From DATKZH01 sp035528065 (GTDB lineage: Bacteria > Planctomycetota > Planctomycetia > Pirellulales > Thermoguttaceae): a stretch of 64,000 nt of DNA. Positions 26,019-33,213 of this stretch are shown in pieces (position 1 is the stretch's first letter; the number at the start of each line of letters is the position of its first letter). The translations under genes were made by a program, and so were the position numbers. The stretch covers positions 1 through 64,000 of the forward strand of contig DATKZH010000562.1 in assembly GCA_035528065.1 (NCBI GenBank), read 5' to 3'. The notes under the pieces were generated by a model. That model was not told the DNA's origin and ran no database searches. It saw only the letters and a list, made by a program, of their open reading frames with translations.

Positions 26019-27512
26019 CTACTCGGGCGGCTTCCGCTTGCGGATCCAGTCGGTGTGGAAGGGCTCTGCGGCGTCCGGCTTGTCGACGCGGCGGTACGTG
26101 TGGGCGCCGAAGTAGTCGCGCTGGGCCTGGAGCAGGTTGGCCGGCAGGCGCTCGGAGCGGCAGCCGTCGTAGTAGGCCAACGCGGCAGAGAACGCCGGGA
26201 CGGGGATGCCGAGGTCGATCGCCGTCTTGACGACGTTTCGCCAGGCAGGCTGGGCCTTGTCGACCGCCTCGCGGAAGTAGGGGGCCAGGAGCAGGTTCTC
26301 CAGGTCGGGCTGGGCGTCGAAGGCCTCCTTGATCCGCTCCAGGAACACCGCCCGGATGATGCAGCCGCCCCGCCACAACAGGCTGATCGGCCCGAAATCG
26401 AGCGGCCACTTGTACTCGGCCGCCGCCGCCCGGAGCTGGACGAACCCCTGGGCGTAGCTACAAATCTTCGAGGCGTACAGGGCCTGGCGGATCTGCTCGA
26501 TGAACTCGCTCTTGTCGCCGCCGTACCTGCCCGACGGTCCGGTAAGGACCTTGCTCGCCCGAACCCGGGCGTCCTTCAGCGCCGAGAGCGACCGGGCGTA
26601 GACGGCCTCGGTCACCAGCGTGCTGGGCGCGCCCAGGTCCAACGCCAACTGGCTCATCCACTTGCCCGTCCCCTTGGCCCCCGCGGTATCGAGGATCAGG
26701 TCGACCAGCTCCCGGCCGGTCTCGTCGTCGGTGACGCTGAAGATGTCCCGGGTGATCTCGATCAGATAGCTGTTCAGCTCGCCCTGGTACCACTCGGCGA
26801 AGACGTCGTACAGCTCCTGGTTGGATAGGCCCAGGGCGTGCTTGAGCATCCAGTAGGCCTCGCAGATGAGCTGCATGTCGCCGTACTCGATGCCGTTGTG
26901 GACCATTTTGACGTAATGGCCGGCCCCCCGGGGCCCGATCCACTCGCAGCAGGGGACGTCGCCGTCGGGGCCGACCTTGGCGGAAATCGCCTGGAAGATC
27001 GGCTGGACCAGCGGCCAGGCCCGGTCGCTTCCGCCGGGCATCATGCTCGGTCCGAATCGGGCCCCCTCCTCGCCGCCGGAGACGCCCGTGCCCACGTACA
27101 AGAGGCCCTTCGACTCGACGACCTTGGTCCGCCGCTCGGTGTCGCGGAAGTGGGTGTTCCCGCCGTCGATGATCACGTCGCCGGGCTCCATCAGGTCGAG
27201 GAGCTGGGCGATGACGGCGTCGGCGGGGGAGACGTCGGGGTAGAGCTTCTCCTCCGGGGCGGGCACGGCGTCGCCCGACTTGATCATCAGCATCACCTTG
27301 CGCGGCTTGGCCAGCGCGGCGACCAGCTCCTCGAGCGAGCGCGTGCCGACGAGCTTGCGGCCCTGGGCCTCCTCCGTGGCGAGGAAGTCGTCGACCTTGC
27401 TGGTCGTCCGGTTGTAGACGGCCACGCGGAAGCCGTGGTCCTCGATGTTCAACACCAGGTTCTGGCCCATCACGGCCAGGCCCATCAAACCGAAATCACA
27501 TTGGTCGGGCAT
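26019..27512 (-). CDS. gnd: 6-phosphogluconate dehydrogenase (decarboxylating)
   Basis: Oxidative decarboxylation of 6-phosphogluconate to ribulose-5-phosphate with NADP+. It is 497 aa, the long dimeric class. The Rossmann start is FGLMGLAVMGQNLVLNI, followed by AVYNRTTSKVD. The signature VGTGVSGGEEGARFGPS and the catalytic region VKMVHNGIEYGDMQ are intact, and the C-terminal helical domain ends with the usual NxxQ...R-type tail. ATG 27512 places the Rossmann motif directly after the start. It forms a block with zwf (downstream), the HAD phosphatase and the PPi-type phosphofructokinase (upstream). Confidence 0.96.
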   Translation of the reverse strand: MPDQCDFGLMGLAVMGQNLVLNIEDHGFRVAVYNRTTSKVDDFLATEEAQGRKLVGTRSLEELVAALAKPRKVMLMIKSGDAVPAPEEKLYPDVSPADAVIAQLLDLMEPGDVIIDGGNTHFRDTERRTKVVESKGLLYVGTGVSGGEEGARFGPSMMPGGSDRAWPLVQPIFQAISAKVGPDGDVPCCEWIGPRGAGHYVKMVHNGIEYGDMQLICEAYWMLKHALGLSNQELYDVFAEWYQGELNSYLIEITRDIFSVTDDETGRELVDLILDTAGAKGTGKWMSQLALDLGAPSTLVTEAVYARSLSALKDARVRASKVLTGPSGRYGGDKSEFIEQIRQALYASKICSYAQGFVQLRAAAAEYKWPLDFGPISLLWRGGCIIRAVFLERIKEAFDAQPDLENLLLAPYFREAVDKAQPAWRNVVKTAIDLGIPVPAFSAALAYYDGCRSERLPANLLQAQRDYFGAHTYRRVDKPDAAEPFHTDWIRKRKPPE

Positions 27513-27576
27513 GGTTCGTTCGATCCGTTTGCTCGTAGTGGGGTGGGTTGATCCGGTTAGCGTTCGGTGGTCACCC

Positions 27577-27790
27577 CTCGTTCCCGGGCTCTGCCTGGGA
27601 ACGGAGAGGTCTGGCAGGCTCCGCTCGCCGTGCGATTGCTGCGCTACAGCTTGCCTCACGTGCTCGGTTGGGGGCGAGGCGGAGCCTCGCGGTAGTGCGT
27701 TCCCAGGCGGAGCCTGGGAACGAGAATACCTGATCGCTGACTGCTGATCGCTTGCCGCTGACCGCTTGCCGCTGACCGCTCTCTGCTGAC
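27577..27790. repeat. 148-bp palindromic element plus short tandem repeats
   Basis: 27577-27603 (CTCGTTCCCGGGCTCTGCC...) and 27698-27724 are inverted copies with two mismatches, enclosing further inverted GGCTCCGC/GCGGAGCC motifs; the whole spans 148 bp. Next to it, 27730-27790 holds degenerate tandem copies of CGCTTGCCGCTGAC and CTGATCGCTGACTG. These fill the gap between gnd and the HAD gene. Confidence 0.8.
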
Positions 27791-27791
27791 G

Positions 27792-28658
27792 TCATTCCTC
27801 CACCGGCCACGGCGGCCTTGCCGGCAGGTAGCCGTCGAACTCGGCCAGAAGCTCGTCCTGGTACTCGCCGACGAACGTGCCCGACAGGAACCGACCGACC
27901 CCCTCCTCGTAGAAGCGTTTCCAGCTCGCCTCCTCCTCGCCGGGATTGACGGGGAAGAACAGGGCGTGGTTGGGCTGGGCCGCTTGGTAGTCGCCGGGGG
28001 CGTCGCCGATCATCAGCGCGTGGCCGGCGGGGTACTTCTGGGCCATCGTGAGGAACTCCCGCTTCGTGCCCAGCTCCTGGCCGCAGATGGCGATCACGTA
28101 CTGGCTCAGGTCGTGCTCGGCCCATTCCCGCTCCAGGGCCGCTTGCGGCGTGGCGGAGACGACCATCACGTCGGCCTTCTCGGCGAGCTTTTGGATGCTC
28201 TCGCGGACGAAGGGGAACGGCGGCACGCCGCGGACGATCTTCGTCACGGCGTCGTTCACCGCCGTGGACCACTCGAGCGTCCGCTTCAGGTCGGCGTTGC
28301 CGGTCGCTGCCACCTCCCGCTCCAGCGCCGGGTTCCCCAGCTTCTTCTCCCGCGCGATCCAATCCCGCAGACTCCGGGGGATCTCGACCTTCACGCCCCG
28401 TGCCTTCACCTCCGGGCGCTTCTGGAGCCATTCCAGCGTTTCCACCAAAGCGGGGAAACGATTGATCCCGCGGCTCTTGGAGTAGAGGTTCACGAACTCT
28501 GCGGCCTGCCGGGCGTACTTGCTCACGCCCTGAAGCTCCCAGTAGTTGATCGTGTTCGGGATGAAACACTCCTTGTGCTTCAGCTCCATCGTGTCGAACG
28601 CGCAGCCGTCGGAATCGATCCCGACCAGATAGTCGTGTCGCGGTGTGAACTCGAGCAT
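27792..28658 (-). CDS. HAD superfamily hydrolase
   Basis: A 288-aa haloacid-dehalogenase-type phosphatase. Motif I is VGIDSDGCAFDTM (nucleophile and general-acid Asp of D-x-D near residue 14). Motif II is MVVSATP, and motif IV is LMIGDAPGDYQAA with the Mg-binding Asp residues. A large helical cap of about 120 residues sits between motifs I and II, containing FVNLYSKSRGINRFP, so it is a C1-cap type enzyme. A sugar-phosphate substrate would fit its position between gnd and the phosphofructokinase, but this is inference. The start MLEFTPRHD is the only ATG before motif I. Confidence 0.85.
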   Translation of the reverse strand: MLEFTPRHDYLVGIDSDGCAFDTMELKHKECFIPNTINYWELQGVSKYARQAAEFVNLYSKSRGINRFPALVETLEWLQKRPEVKARGVKVEIPRSLRDWIAREKKLGNPALEREVAATGNADLKRTLEWSTAVNDAVTKIVRGVPPFPFVRESIQKLAEKADVMVVSATPQAALEREWAEHDLSQYVIAICGQELGTKREFLTMAQKYPAGHALMIGDAPGDYQAAQPNHALFFPVNPGEEEASWKRFYEEGVGRFLSGTFVGEYQDELLAEFDGYLPARPPWPVEE

Positions 28659-28695
28659 GTCCCTTCCATCACTCCCCGGCTAGACGCCTGGTTCT

Positions 28696-28743
28696 GCAAT
28701 TCTCAATTTCCAATTTCCAATTCTCAATTTCCAATCTTCAATC
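28696..28743. repeat. AT-rich degenerate tandem repeat (CAATTTC/CAATTCT)
   Basis: Alternating TCTCAATTT and CCAATTTCCAATT units fill the gap between the HAD gene and the phosphofructokinase gene. The composition is sharply AT-rich compared with the flanks. Confidence 0.75.
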
Positions 28744-28777
28744 CTCGCTCGCCGCTTCCCCGCCGCCTCGCGCGGCC

Positions 28778-30067
28778 CTACCTCCGGTCCGCCTGAGGCA
28801 CGTACTCGGGCAACCTCTTCTCGGCAAACAGCGGCTCGAACCGGGTCATCCGCTGCCGGCCGTCGATCATCGGCAGGGCGATCATGTCGTCGCCGACCAG
28901 CGGCCGGGCGTAACGCACGAAATCGTCGGTCACGTCGCTTCCGCTCTCGGCGATCCAGTCGGCGGGGAACGTCCGCTCGCTGTTGGCCACCACCTCCAGC
29001 GGAACCTTGTCGTAGCGCACGCTGTAAACCGGCCCCGGGTTGCGGAGGATCGTCGCCATGTACCCGCCCTCGCCCGCCGCCGCCAGCTCCACGGCCTTCT
29101 GACCCACGCGGTAGGCCTCGTCCAGGTCGACCGGCGACGCGTAGGCCATGGAATGCCGCTGGGCCGTGCCGCTGACGTTCCCCCGAGCCGCGCCCTTGGT
29201 CGCCAACCCCTTCTCGTTCAGATAGTTGACCACGATCTGGGCGACCGTCATCTTGCTGGAACCGAACTTCTGATGTCCGAACGCGTCGGCCACCTTGCCC
29301 AGATCCCCGACGTCGAACCCCTCGCTGATCACCACCACGCAGCGACCGCTGGCGCGCAACTGCTCGTTCACCTGATCGGCCAACTCCTCCAGCGAGCAGG
29401 GGCTTTCGGCCAGGTAAACGAGAAGCGGCATCTCGCGGCCCGGATCGGCCAGCCGGGCCGACGCCGGGATGAAGCCGATCCGCCGGCCCATCGCCTGCAT
29501 CACCAGCACGGGATCGTCCGGACACGAGCCCTTGTTCTCCTCGTTCGCATATTGCACCATGTGCAGCCAATACTTGGCCACCGAGCCGTAGCCCGGCGTG
29601 TGGTCGATCAGCTTGAACTCGCTATCGCCCACGTCGTTGTCGATCGTCTTCGGAATCCCCACGGATACCAGATCGAGCCCCCGCTTCCGGGCAAGCTGGG
29701 CGATCTTGTGGGCCGTGTCCATCGAGTCGTTCCCGCCGTTGTACAGGAAGTAGCCGACCTGGTGGGCACGAAACACCTCGATCACCCGCTCGAAGTCCTC
29801 CTGCTGCCGCTCCTTCAGCTTGTACCGGCATGTGCCGACCGACCCGGCCACCGGCGTGTAACGCAGCAGGGCCACCTCTTCGGGGGGCTGCGCCGAGAGA
29901 TCGAGCAATTCCTCCTTCAACACGCCTTCGATCCCATGTCGTGCCCCGTAGACGACGCCGACACCGTCGAAGTGCCGGGCGGCCTCGATCACGCCCCGCA
30001 AGCTGCCGTTGATCACGTGGGTCGGTCCACCGCTCTGGGCCACCACCAGGTTCCGCGATTTGCTCAT
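28778..30067 (-). CDS. pfp: 6-phosphofructokinase, PPi-dependent type
   Basis: A 429-aa phosphofructokinase converting fructose-6-phosphate and fructose-1,6-bisphosphate. The donor-specificity residues point to pyrophosphate: D114 in YNGGNDSMD replaces the Gly of ATP enzymes (GGDGS), and K140 in IPKTIDND replaces the Gly of PGTIDND. Catalytic D143 is present. The preceding Asp of the GGDG motif is Asn here (N113), which is unusual. MQAMGRRIGFIPA and SEGFDVGDLG are the sugar-binding motifs. ATG 30067 follows GGCGGGAA; a TTG four codons upstream is less likely. A reversible PPi enzyme would let glycolysis and gluconeogenesis share one protein next to zwf and gnd. Confidence 0.9.
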   Translation of the reverse strand: MSKSRNLVVAQSGGPTHVINGSLRGVIEAARHFDGVGVVYGARHGIEGVLKEELLDLSAQPPEEVALLRYTPVAGSVGTCRYKLKERQQEDFERVIEVFRAHQVGYFLYNGGNDSMDTAHKIAQLARKRGLDLVSVGIPKTIDNDVGDSEFKLIDHTPGYGSVAKYWLHMVQYANEENKGSCPDDPVLVMQAMGRRIGFIPASARLADPGREMPLLVYLAESPCSLEELADQVNEQLRASGRCVVVISEGFDVGDLGKVADAFGHQKFGSSKMTVAQIVVNYLNEKGLATKGAARGNVSGTAQRHSMAYASPVDLDEAYRVGQKAVELAAAGEGGYMATILRNPGPVYSVRYDKVPLEVVANSERTFPADWIAESGSDVTDDFVRYARPLVGDDMIALPMIDGRQRMTRFEPLFAEKRLPEYVPQADRR

Positions 30068-30309
30068 GATTCCCGCCAAACGAGGGGAATTGATGCTCCA
30101 AAGCCCACATTTTACAGGGACGCCACGACAGCGACAATGAGGACACGAACGGGCCGTGTTGATCCCGCAGAAGATGGGGGCCGGCAGCGCGTCAGGTGCT
30201 CGGTGCGGAGATCCTCCCCGAGGACAACCGCTTGGCCGACCACCTCACCCCACGACCACCGCACACCAAGACGTACCCCCAATTCTCTTGAGGATTGCAT
30301 GGCCTACCC

Positions 30310-30337
30310 TTGAGAGTTGCGCCGATTCCGGTATTAT
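30310..30337 (+). promoter_or_regulatory. Sigma-70-type promoter of tRNA-Lys
   Basis: TTGAGA (30310-30315) and TATTAT (30332-30337) are separated by 16 bp, placing the start of transcription about 18 bp before the mature tRNA. Confidence 0.65.
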
Positions 30338-30361
30338 CAAGGGACTCTATCCGTCCCGCCG

Positions 30362-30434
30362 GCCCCCTTAGCTCAACCGGCAGAGCATCTGACTCTTAAT
30401 CAGAGGGTTGATGGTTCGAGTCCATCAGGGGGCA
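30362..30434 (+). tRNA. tRNA-Lys (anticodon CTT)
   Basis: The cloverleaf is complete in 73 nt: acceptor GCCCCCT/AGGGGGC with discriminator A; D stem GCTC/GAGC; anticodon stem TCTGA/TCAGA with loop CTCTTAA, giving anticodon CTT at 30395-30397; T stem GATGG/CCATC with loop TTCGAGT. CCA is not encoded. It has its own promoter and terminator. It reads Lys AAG codons. Mobile elements often integrate at tRNA 3' ends, and a toxin-antitoxin pair and an integrase-like remnant follow within 1.2 kb. Confidence 0.97.
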
Positions 30435-30437
30435 CTC

Positions 30438-30477
30438 AAAAAGCCTTTCGTAGCAACGAGTTACGAAGGGCTTTTTT
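30438..30477 (+). terminator. Intrinsic terminator of tRNA-Lys
   Basis: AAAAAGCC(T)TTCGTA pairs with TACGAAGGGCTTTTTT around a 9-nt loop, giving a stem of about 10 bp extended by A-T pairs and ending in six T residues. It begins only a few bases after the tRNA. Confidence 0.88.
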
Positions 30478-30598
30478 CGTTCCCCAGAAGAGGGGTAGAG
30501 TGGCCGGGCCGCCCGGGGGCCACCTTTGGGCGAGCCTTTTACCGATTGGGCGCGAACGCCTCCGGTTGCGGAAACCGGCCCGCGGCCACAAGTGGGCC

Positions 30599-30627
30599 TT
30601 GACTTTTTCGCATTTTGCGAAGATGCT
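30599..30627 (+). promoter_or_regulatory. Candidate promoter with operator for the higBA pair
   Basis: TTGACT (30599-30604) and a weak GATGCT (30622-30627) are 17 bp apart. Exactly between them lies the perfect inverted repeat TTCGCA-TTT-TGCGAA (30607-30621). An operator in the spacer, 40 bp before a toxin gene whose partner has a helix-turn-helix, fits autorepression by the antitoxin. Confidence 0.55.
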
Positions 30628-30662
30628 TGGATTGGGTGGTCGATACTCAAGGGGTGGCACGG

Positions 30663-30956
30663 ATGCACGTCATTTCGGAGAAAAAGCTACGCGAGTTCTG
30701 GCAGCAATGGCCCGACGCGGAGACCCCGCTTCGGGCATGGTGTCGCGTGGCCGAACACGCCACCTGGGAGACGTTCGCCGATGTACGGGAGACCTATCCC
30801 CGCGCGGACCAAGTGGGCCGATGCACGGTGTTCAACATCGGCGGGAACAAGTTCCGGCTTGTAGTGATGATCTTTTACGAGTACGGCAGGGTATATATCC
30901 GCCACGTACTCACCCACGAGGAATACGACAAGGGCACGTGGAAAGGGGAATGCTGA
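30663..30956 (+). CDS. higB: HigB-type toxin, mRNA interferase
   Basis: A 97-aa toxin of the HigB (PF09907-type) RelE-fold family, which cleaves mRNA, usually on the ribosome. The pattern HVISEKKLREFWQ at the start, then LRAWCRVAEHATWETFADV, NIGGNKFRLV and YIRHVLTHEEYDKGTW at the C-terminus, is the family hallmark, with the conserved His/Tyr region near the end. ATG 30663 begins exactly at MHVISEK. The toxin precedes the antitoxin, the usual order for hig loci, and its stop overlaps the antitoxin start. Confidence 0.9.
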   Translation: MHVISEKKLREFWQQWPDAETPLRAWCRVAEHATWETFADVRETYPRADQVGRCTVFNIGGNKFRLVVMIFYEYGRVYIRHVLTHEEYDKGTWKGEC

Positions 30957-31372
30957 TGAGCACCGCGAACCGCCCCGGAGACCTCAATGACCGCTACCTG
31001 GAATTGATCCACCGGTTCCCGCTCCGCCCTGTCCGGTCGGATGAAGAGCTAGACGAGGCAATCCGGGTAATCGATTCACTTCTGAGCAAGCAGGCCCTCG
31101 TGTCGGAGGAGCAGGACTACCTGGACGTTCTGAGCGACTTGGTGGAGCGGTACGAGGCTGAGGCCCACCCGATAGCCCCGCTGCCGGATGCGGATATGCT
31201 CCGGCATCTCATTGAAGCCAAAGGCTCCCCCCAAACCGAAGTGGCCAGGGCAACGGGGATAGCAGACTCCACCATTTCCGAGGTTCTGTCGGGCAAGCGT
31301 TCTCTCAACCGGACGCACATCGGCAAGCTGGCTCGATACTTTGGTGTCTCCCCCGAAGTATTCGCCTTCTGA
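30956..31372 (+). CDS. higA: HigA-type antitoxin with HTH domain
   Basis: A 138-aa antitoxin. The N-terminal half is helical and acidic, likely the toxin-binding part. The C-terminal half holds a Cro/CI-type helix-turn-helix: QTEVARATGIADSTISEVLS, then KRSLNRTHIGKLARYFGVS. ATG 30956 overlaps the toxin stop (TGATG), with AAAGGGG about 8 bases upstream; an ATG two codons earlier is also possible. It should neutralise HigB and repress its own promoter at the palindrome 30607-30621. Confidence 0.9.
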   Translation: MSTANRPGDLNDRYLELIHRFPLRPVRSDEELDEAIRVIDSLLSKQALVSEEQDYLDVLSDLVERYEAEAHPIAPLPDADMLRHLIEAKGSPQTEVARATGIADSTISEVLSGKRSLNRTHIGKLARYFGVSPEVFAF

Positions 31373-31482
31373 GACTCCCCCAGCCGCCCCAGGATCGACG
31401 CTCGCACCGGATGGGTAGAATGTCGGGTTGGGTGGTGAACGGCTGGGAGGCGAGAGCGTGGGGGACAGATCGACCGGAGACA

Positions 31483-31572
31483 CCAACGTACCCGCCGGCC
31501 GTTGGCGCGAAAGTCGGCCCAATAGGTTTTGCCCCGTTGGGCCATGCCGTCTGGGAGTTGTCGCTTGGACAT
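31483..31572 (-). pseudogene. N-terminal remnant of a tyrosine recombinase (integrase)
   Basis: About 30 codons encode MAQRGKTYWADFRANGRRVR after a short lead. This matches the first beta-strands of the arm-binding domain of phage-type integrases (KRGxxWWADFRxNGRRVR). The frame then loses similarity, and no catalytic R-H-R-Y domain follows on this strand. It would be the decayed integrase of an element inserted near tRNA-Lys. The match is short, so a chance likeness cannot be excluded. Confidence 0.45.
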
Positions 31573-31631
31573 AGCGTGTTCTCCTACGCGAAATCTCGCC
31601 CCGGACCCTGGGGCCGGAGGGGGACGTCCGG

Positions 31632-32156
31632 TTACGGTGTTCGGGCGTCCTGTTCTCCCAACTTCAACTGCGAAGTCCCGTCAATTTCAAGAGTACCTCC
31701 CTCGATTGTCACCTTCGATGGTGGTCCCTGAGCTTCAGAGGCACGACGGCCTTTGCTCACAAGAGCAAGGATAAACAACGCGCCAAACAGAAACGTGACA
31801 GCGAATTGAGCCCACTGCACTTTGTGCCACTTCATTGGGAGCTTTCGGTCGCTGTCGTTAGGATTCCCGCACACTTCGTTGGGGTCTTCATCGTAAGCGC
31901 TTGGCCAAGTGTCACCATCCATCGGGGGTGGTCGCAGGAACTCCGGTCGAGCCGGGCCAAGTGCTTTTTCGATGTGTGTTTCCCAGTAGTATGAAAGCCA
32001 GTTGTCTCGACGGAGCGACATGCTTAGATAGGGCAACCACCATATCCAGCAACCGACAAGGACAATTGCCACAATAATGACTGCCACTACAATCTCGACA
32101 ACACCAGGGCTCCACGCATCGGCGCTGATGACGACGCCACTTCCAACGCCGAACAT
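31632..32156 (-). CDS. Hypothetical membrane protein
   Basis: A 174-aa protein I do not recognise. Two hydrophobic segments are clear: about residues 22-43 (VEIVVAVIIVAIVLVGCWIWW) and 117-137 (AVTFLFGALFILALV). Between them is a soluble Pro/Asp-rich region, and a short polar tail follows. Base composition is visibly less GC-rich than the metabolic genes around it, in keeping with acquisition with the higBA region. No good ribosome site precedes ATG 32156, so the start is uncertain. Confidence 0.55.
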   Translation of the reverse strand: MFGVGSGVVISADAWSPGVVEIVVAVIIVAIVLVGCWIWWLPYLSMSLRRDNWLSYYWETHIEKALGPARPEFLRPPPMDGDTWPSAYDEDPNEVCGNPNDSDRKLPMKWHKVQWAQFAVTFLFGALFILALVSKGRRASEAQGPPSKVTIEGGTLEIDGTSQLKLGEQDARTP

Positions 32157-32352
32157 AGCCCAGAGCGCCAGGAAAGTCCTCCATTCAATCTTCGGATGGG
32201 ACTCAAGTCTGTTCCATGCGCGTTCGGCAAGCCTGTGACAGGTCTGCTCGTTGTTCCGGTTCCAGTTGGTCGGCCATGTTCAAAAGCTCCTTTCTCGCAA
32301 ACACCCCGCACCACCGCCCGTTGCGAGTCGGACGGCAGGGCAAAGGAATCGG

Positions 32353-32607
32353 TTACTCTTTCGCCAAAATTTCCCACTCAGCCAGCGCACCCAATTCCCT
32401 CGCGTACGCTTCAAGGTCAACATACTTCTCGGCAACCACGTTTCGCCGCTCGTTCAGAATGTAGTACTCTCCCAGGTCGGCCCTCGCTCGCGAACCACGG
32501 GACGCTTTAAACCTGCGTCCGCTTGCCGCCAGTTTGCGTTTGATCCGCTGGACAATCGCCCGTCGGCTGACCGGAACCCGTTTGGCTCGCTTCGCTCGTT
32601 TTGCCAT
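32353..32607 (-). CDS. Small basic conserved hypothetical protein
   Basis: An 84-aa protein. It has a basic start (AKRAKRAKRVPVSRRA), a helix with RIKRKLAASGRRFK, then LGEYYILNERRNVVAEK and VDLEAYARELGAL. The pattern V-P-V-S-R-R-A followed later by LGxYYxLdxxRN and D-LExxARelG recurs in small proteins found in mobile or accessory regions of many bacteria; I know no function for it. A good ribosome site (AAGGGTGAG) precedes ATG 32607, and a strong promoter sits about 50 bp upstream. Confidence 0.75.
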   Translation of the reverse strand: MAKRAKRAKRVPVSRRAIVQRIKRKLAASGRRFKASRGSRARADLGEYYILNERRNVVAEKYVDLEAYARELGALAEWEILAKE

Positions 32608-32653
32608 AACTCACCCTTTCGTACCACAAGGAACCTCAAACCCTCGTCACCTC

Positions 32654-32681
32654 ATTGTAAGCAAATGAGCGCGTGAGTCAA
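32654..32681 (-). promoter_or_regulatory. Sigma-70-type promoter for the small basic protein
   Basis: Reading the minus strand, TTGACT (32681-32676) and TACAAT (32659-32654) are separated by 16 bp in an AT-rich tract. Transcription would start about 40 bp before ATG 32607. This is one of the best promoter matches in the window. Confidence 0.7.
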
Positions 32682-32837
32682 TAGGCAAGTGAGACAATAA
32701 GACAAATATGCCCCTCCCACGAGGTGGATAACCGCCCCGCCCCGACCGTCGCCAGCCGGACCGGGGCCCGCGCCCAAGGACACCATTCGCGTCCTGCTGT
32801 GAGCTGCTGCCCACCATGCCTCGCATCGTGCGAGGGC

Positions 32838-33044
32838 TTAGTCTTCCCTTTTGCCCACGCCGAACCGCCGATACCGCCGTGTCGTCACCACGACGTACTC
32901 GTATCCGGCCGACAGCCTCTTGATGTTGTGCCGCAAGTCATGGGCACCGCCCAGAATCGCGAACGCGAGCGTGCCGGCCTCCAACAGCGTCCGCGCCGAT
33001 CGCGTTCCAAGCTCGATGCACCAAAGCTTGAGTTCTCGACGCAT
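32838..33044 (-). CDS. Possible small hypothetical protein
   Basis: A 68-aa frame with balanced composition: ELKLWCIELGTRSARTLLEA, then LAFAILGGAHDLRHNIK and a basic end. No family is recognised and no clear ribosome site precedes the ATG. It is listed because the residue pattern is protein-like and the gap is otherwise empty. Confidence 0.35.
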   Translation of the reverse strand: MRRELKLWCIELGTRSARTLLEAGTLAFAILGGAHDLRHNIKRLSAGYEYVVVTTRRYRRFGVGKRED

Positions 33045-33213
33045 GCGGCCGGCCGTTTCGGCGCCAATCGTCGGGGAAGGCGGATTCCCGAAAAGGGCGT
33101 GGGGATTCTGAAACGCGCGACCCCGCCTGCGTTCACCCCAGCAGGGTTGGCGCCGGCCGTCCCCGCCTCAGTCCGGGATTGGGGTCCCTTCATGAATCGT
33201 AGGCACCAAGGCT

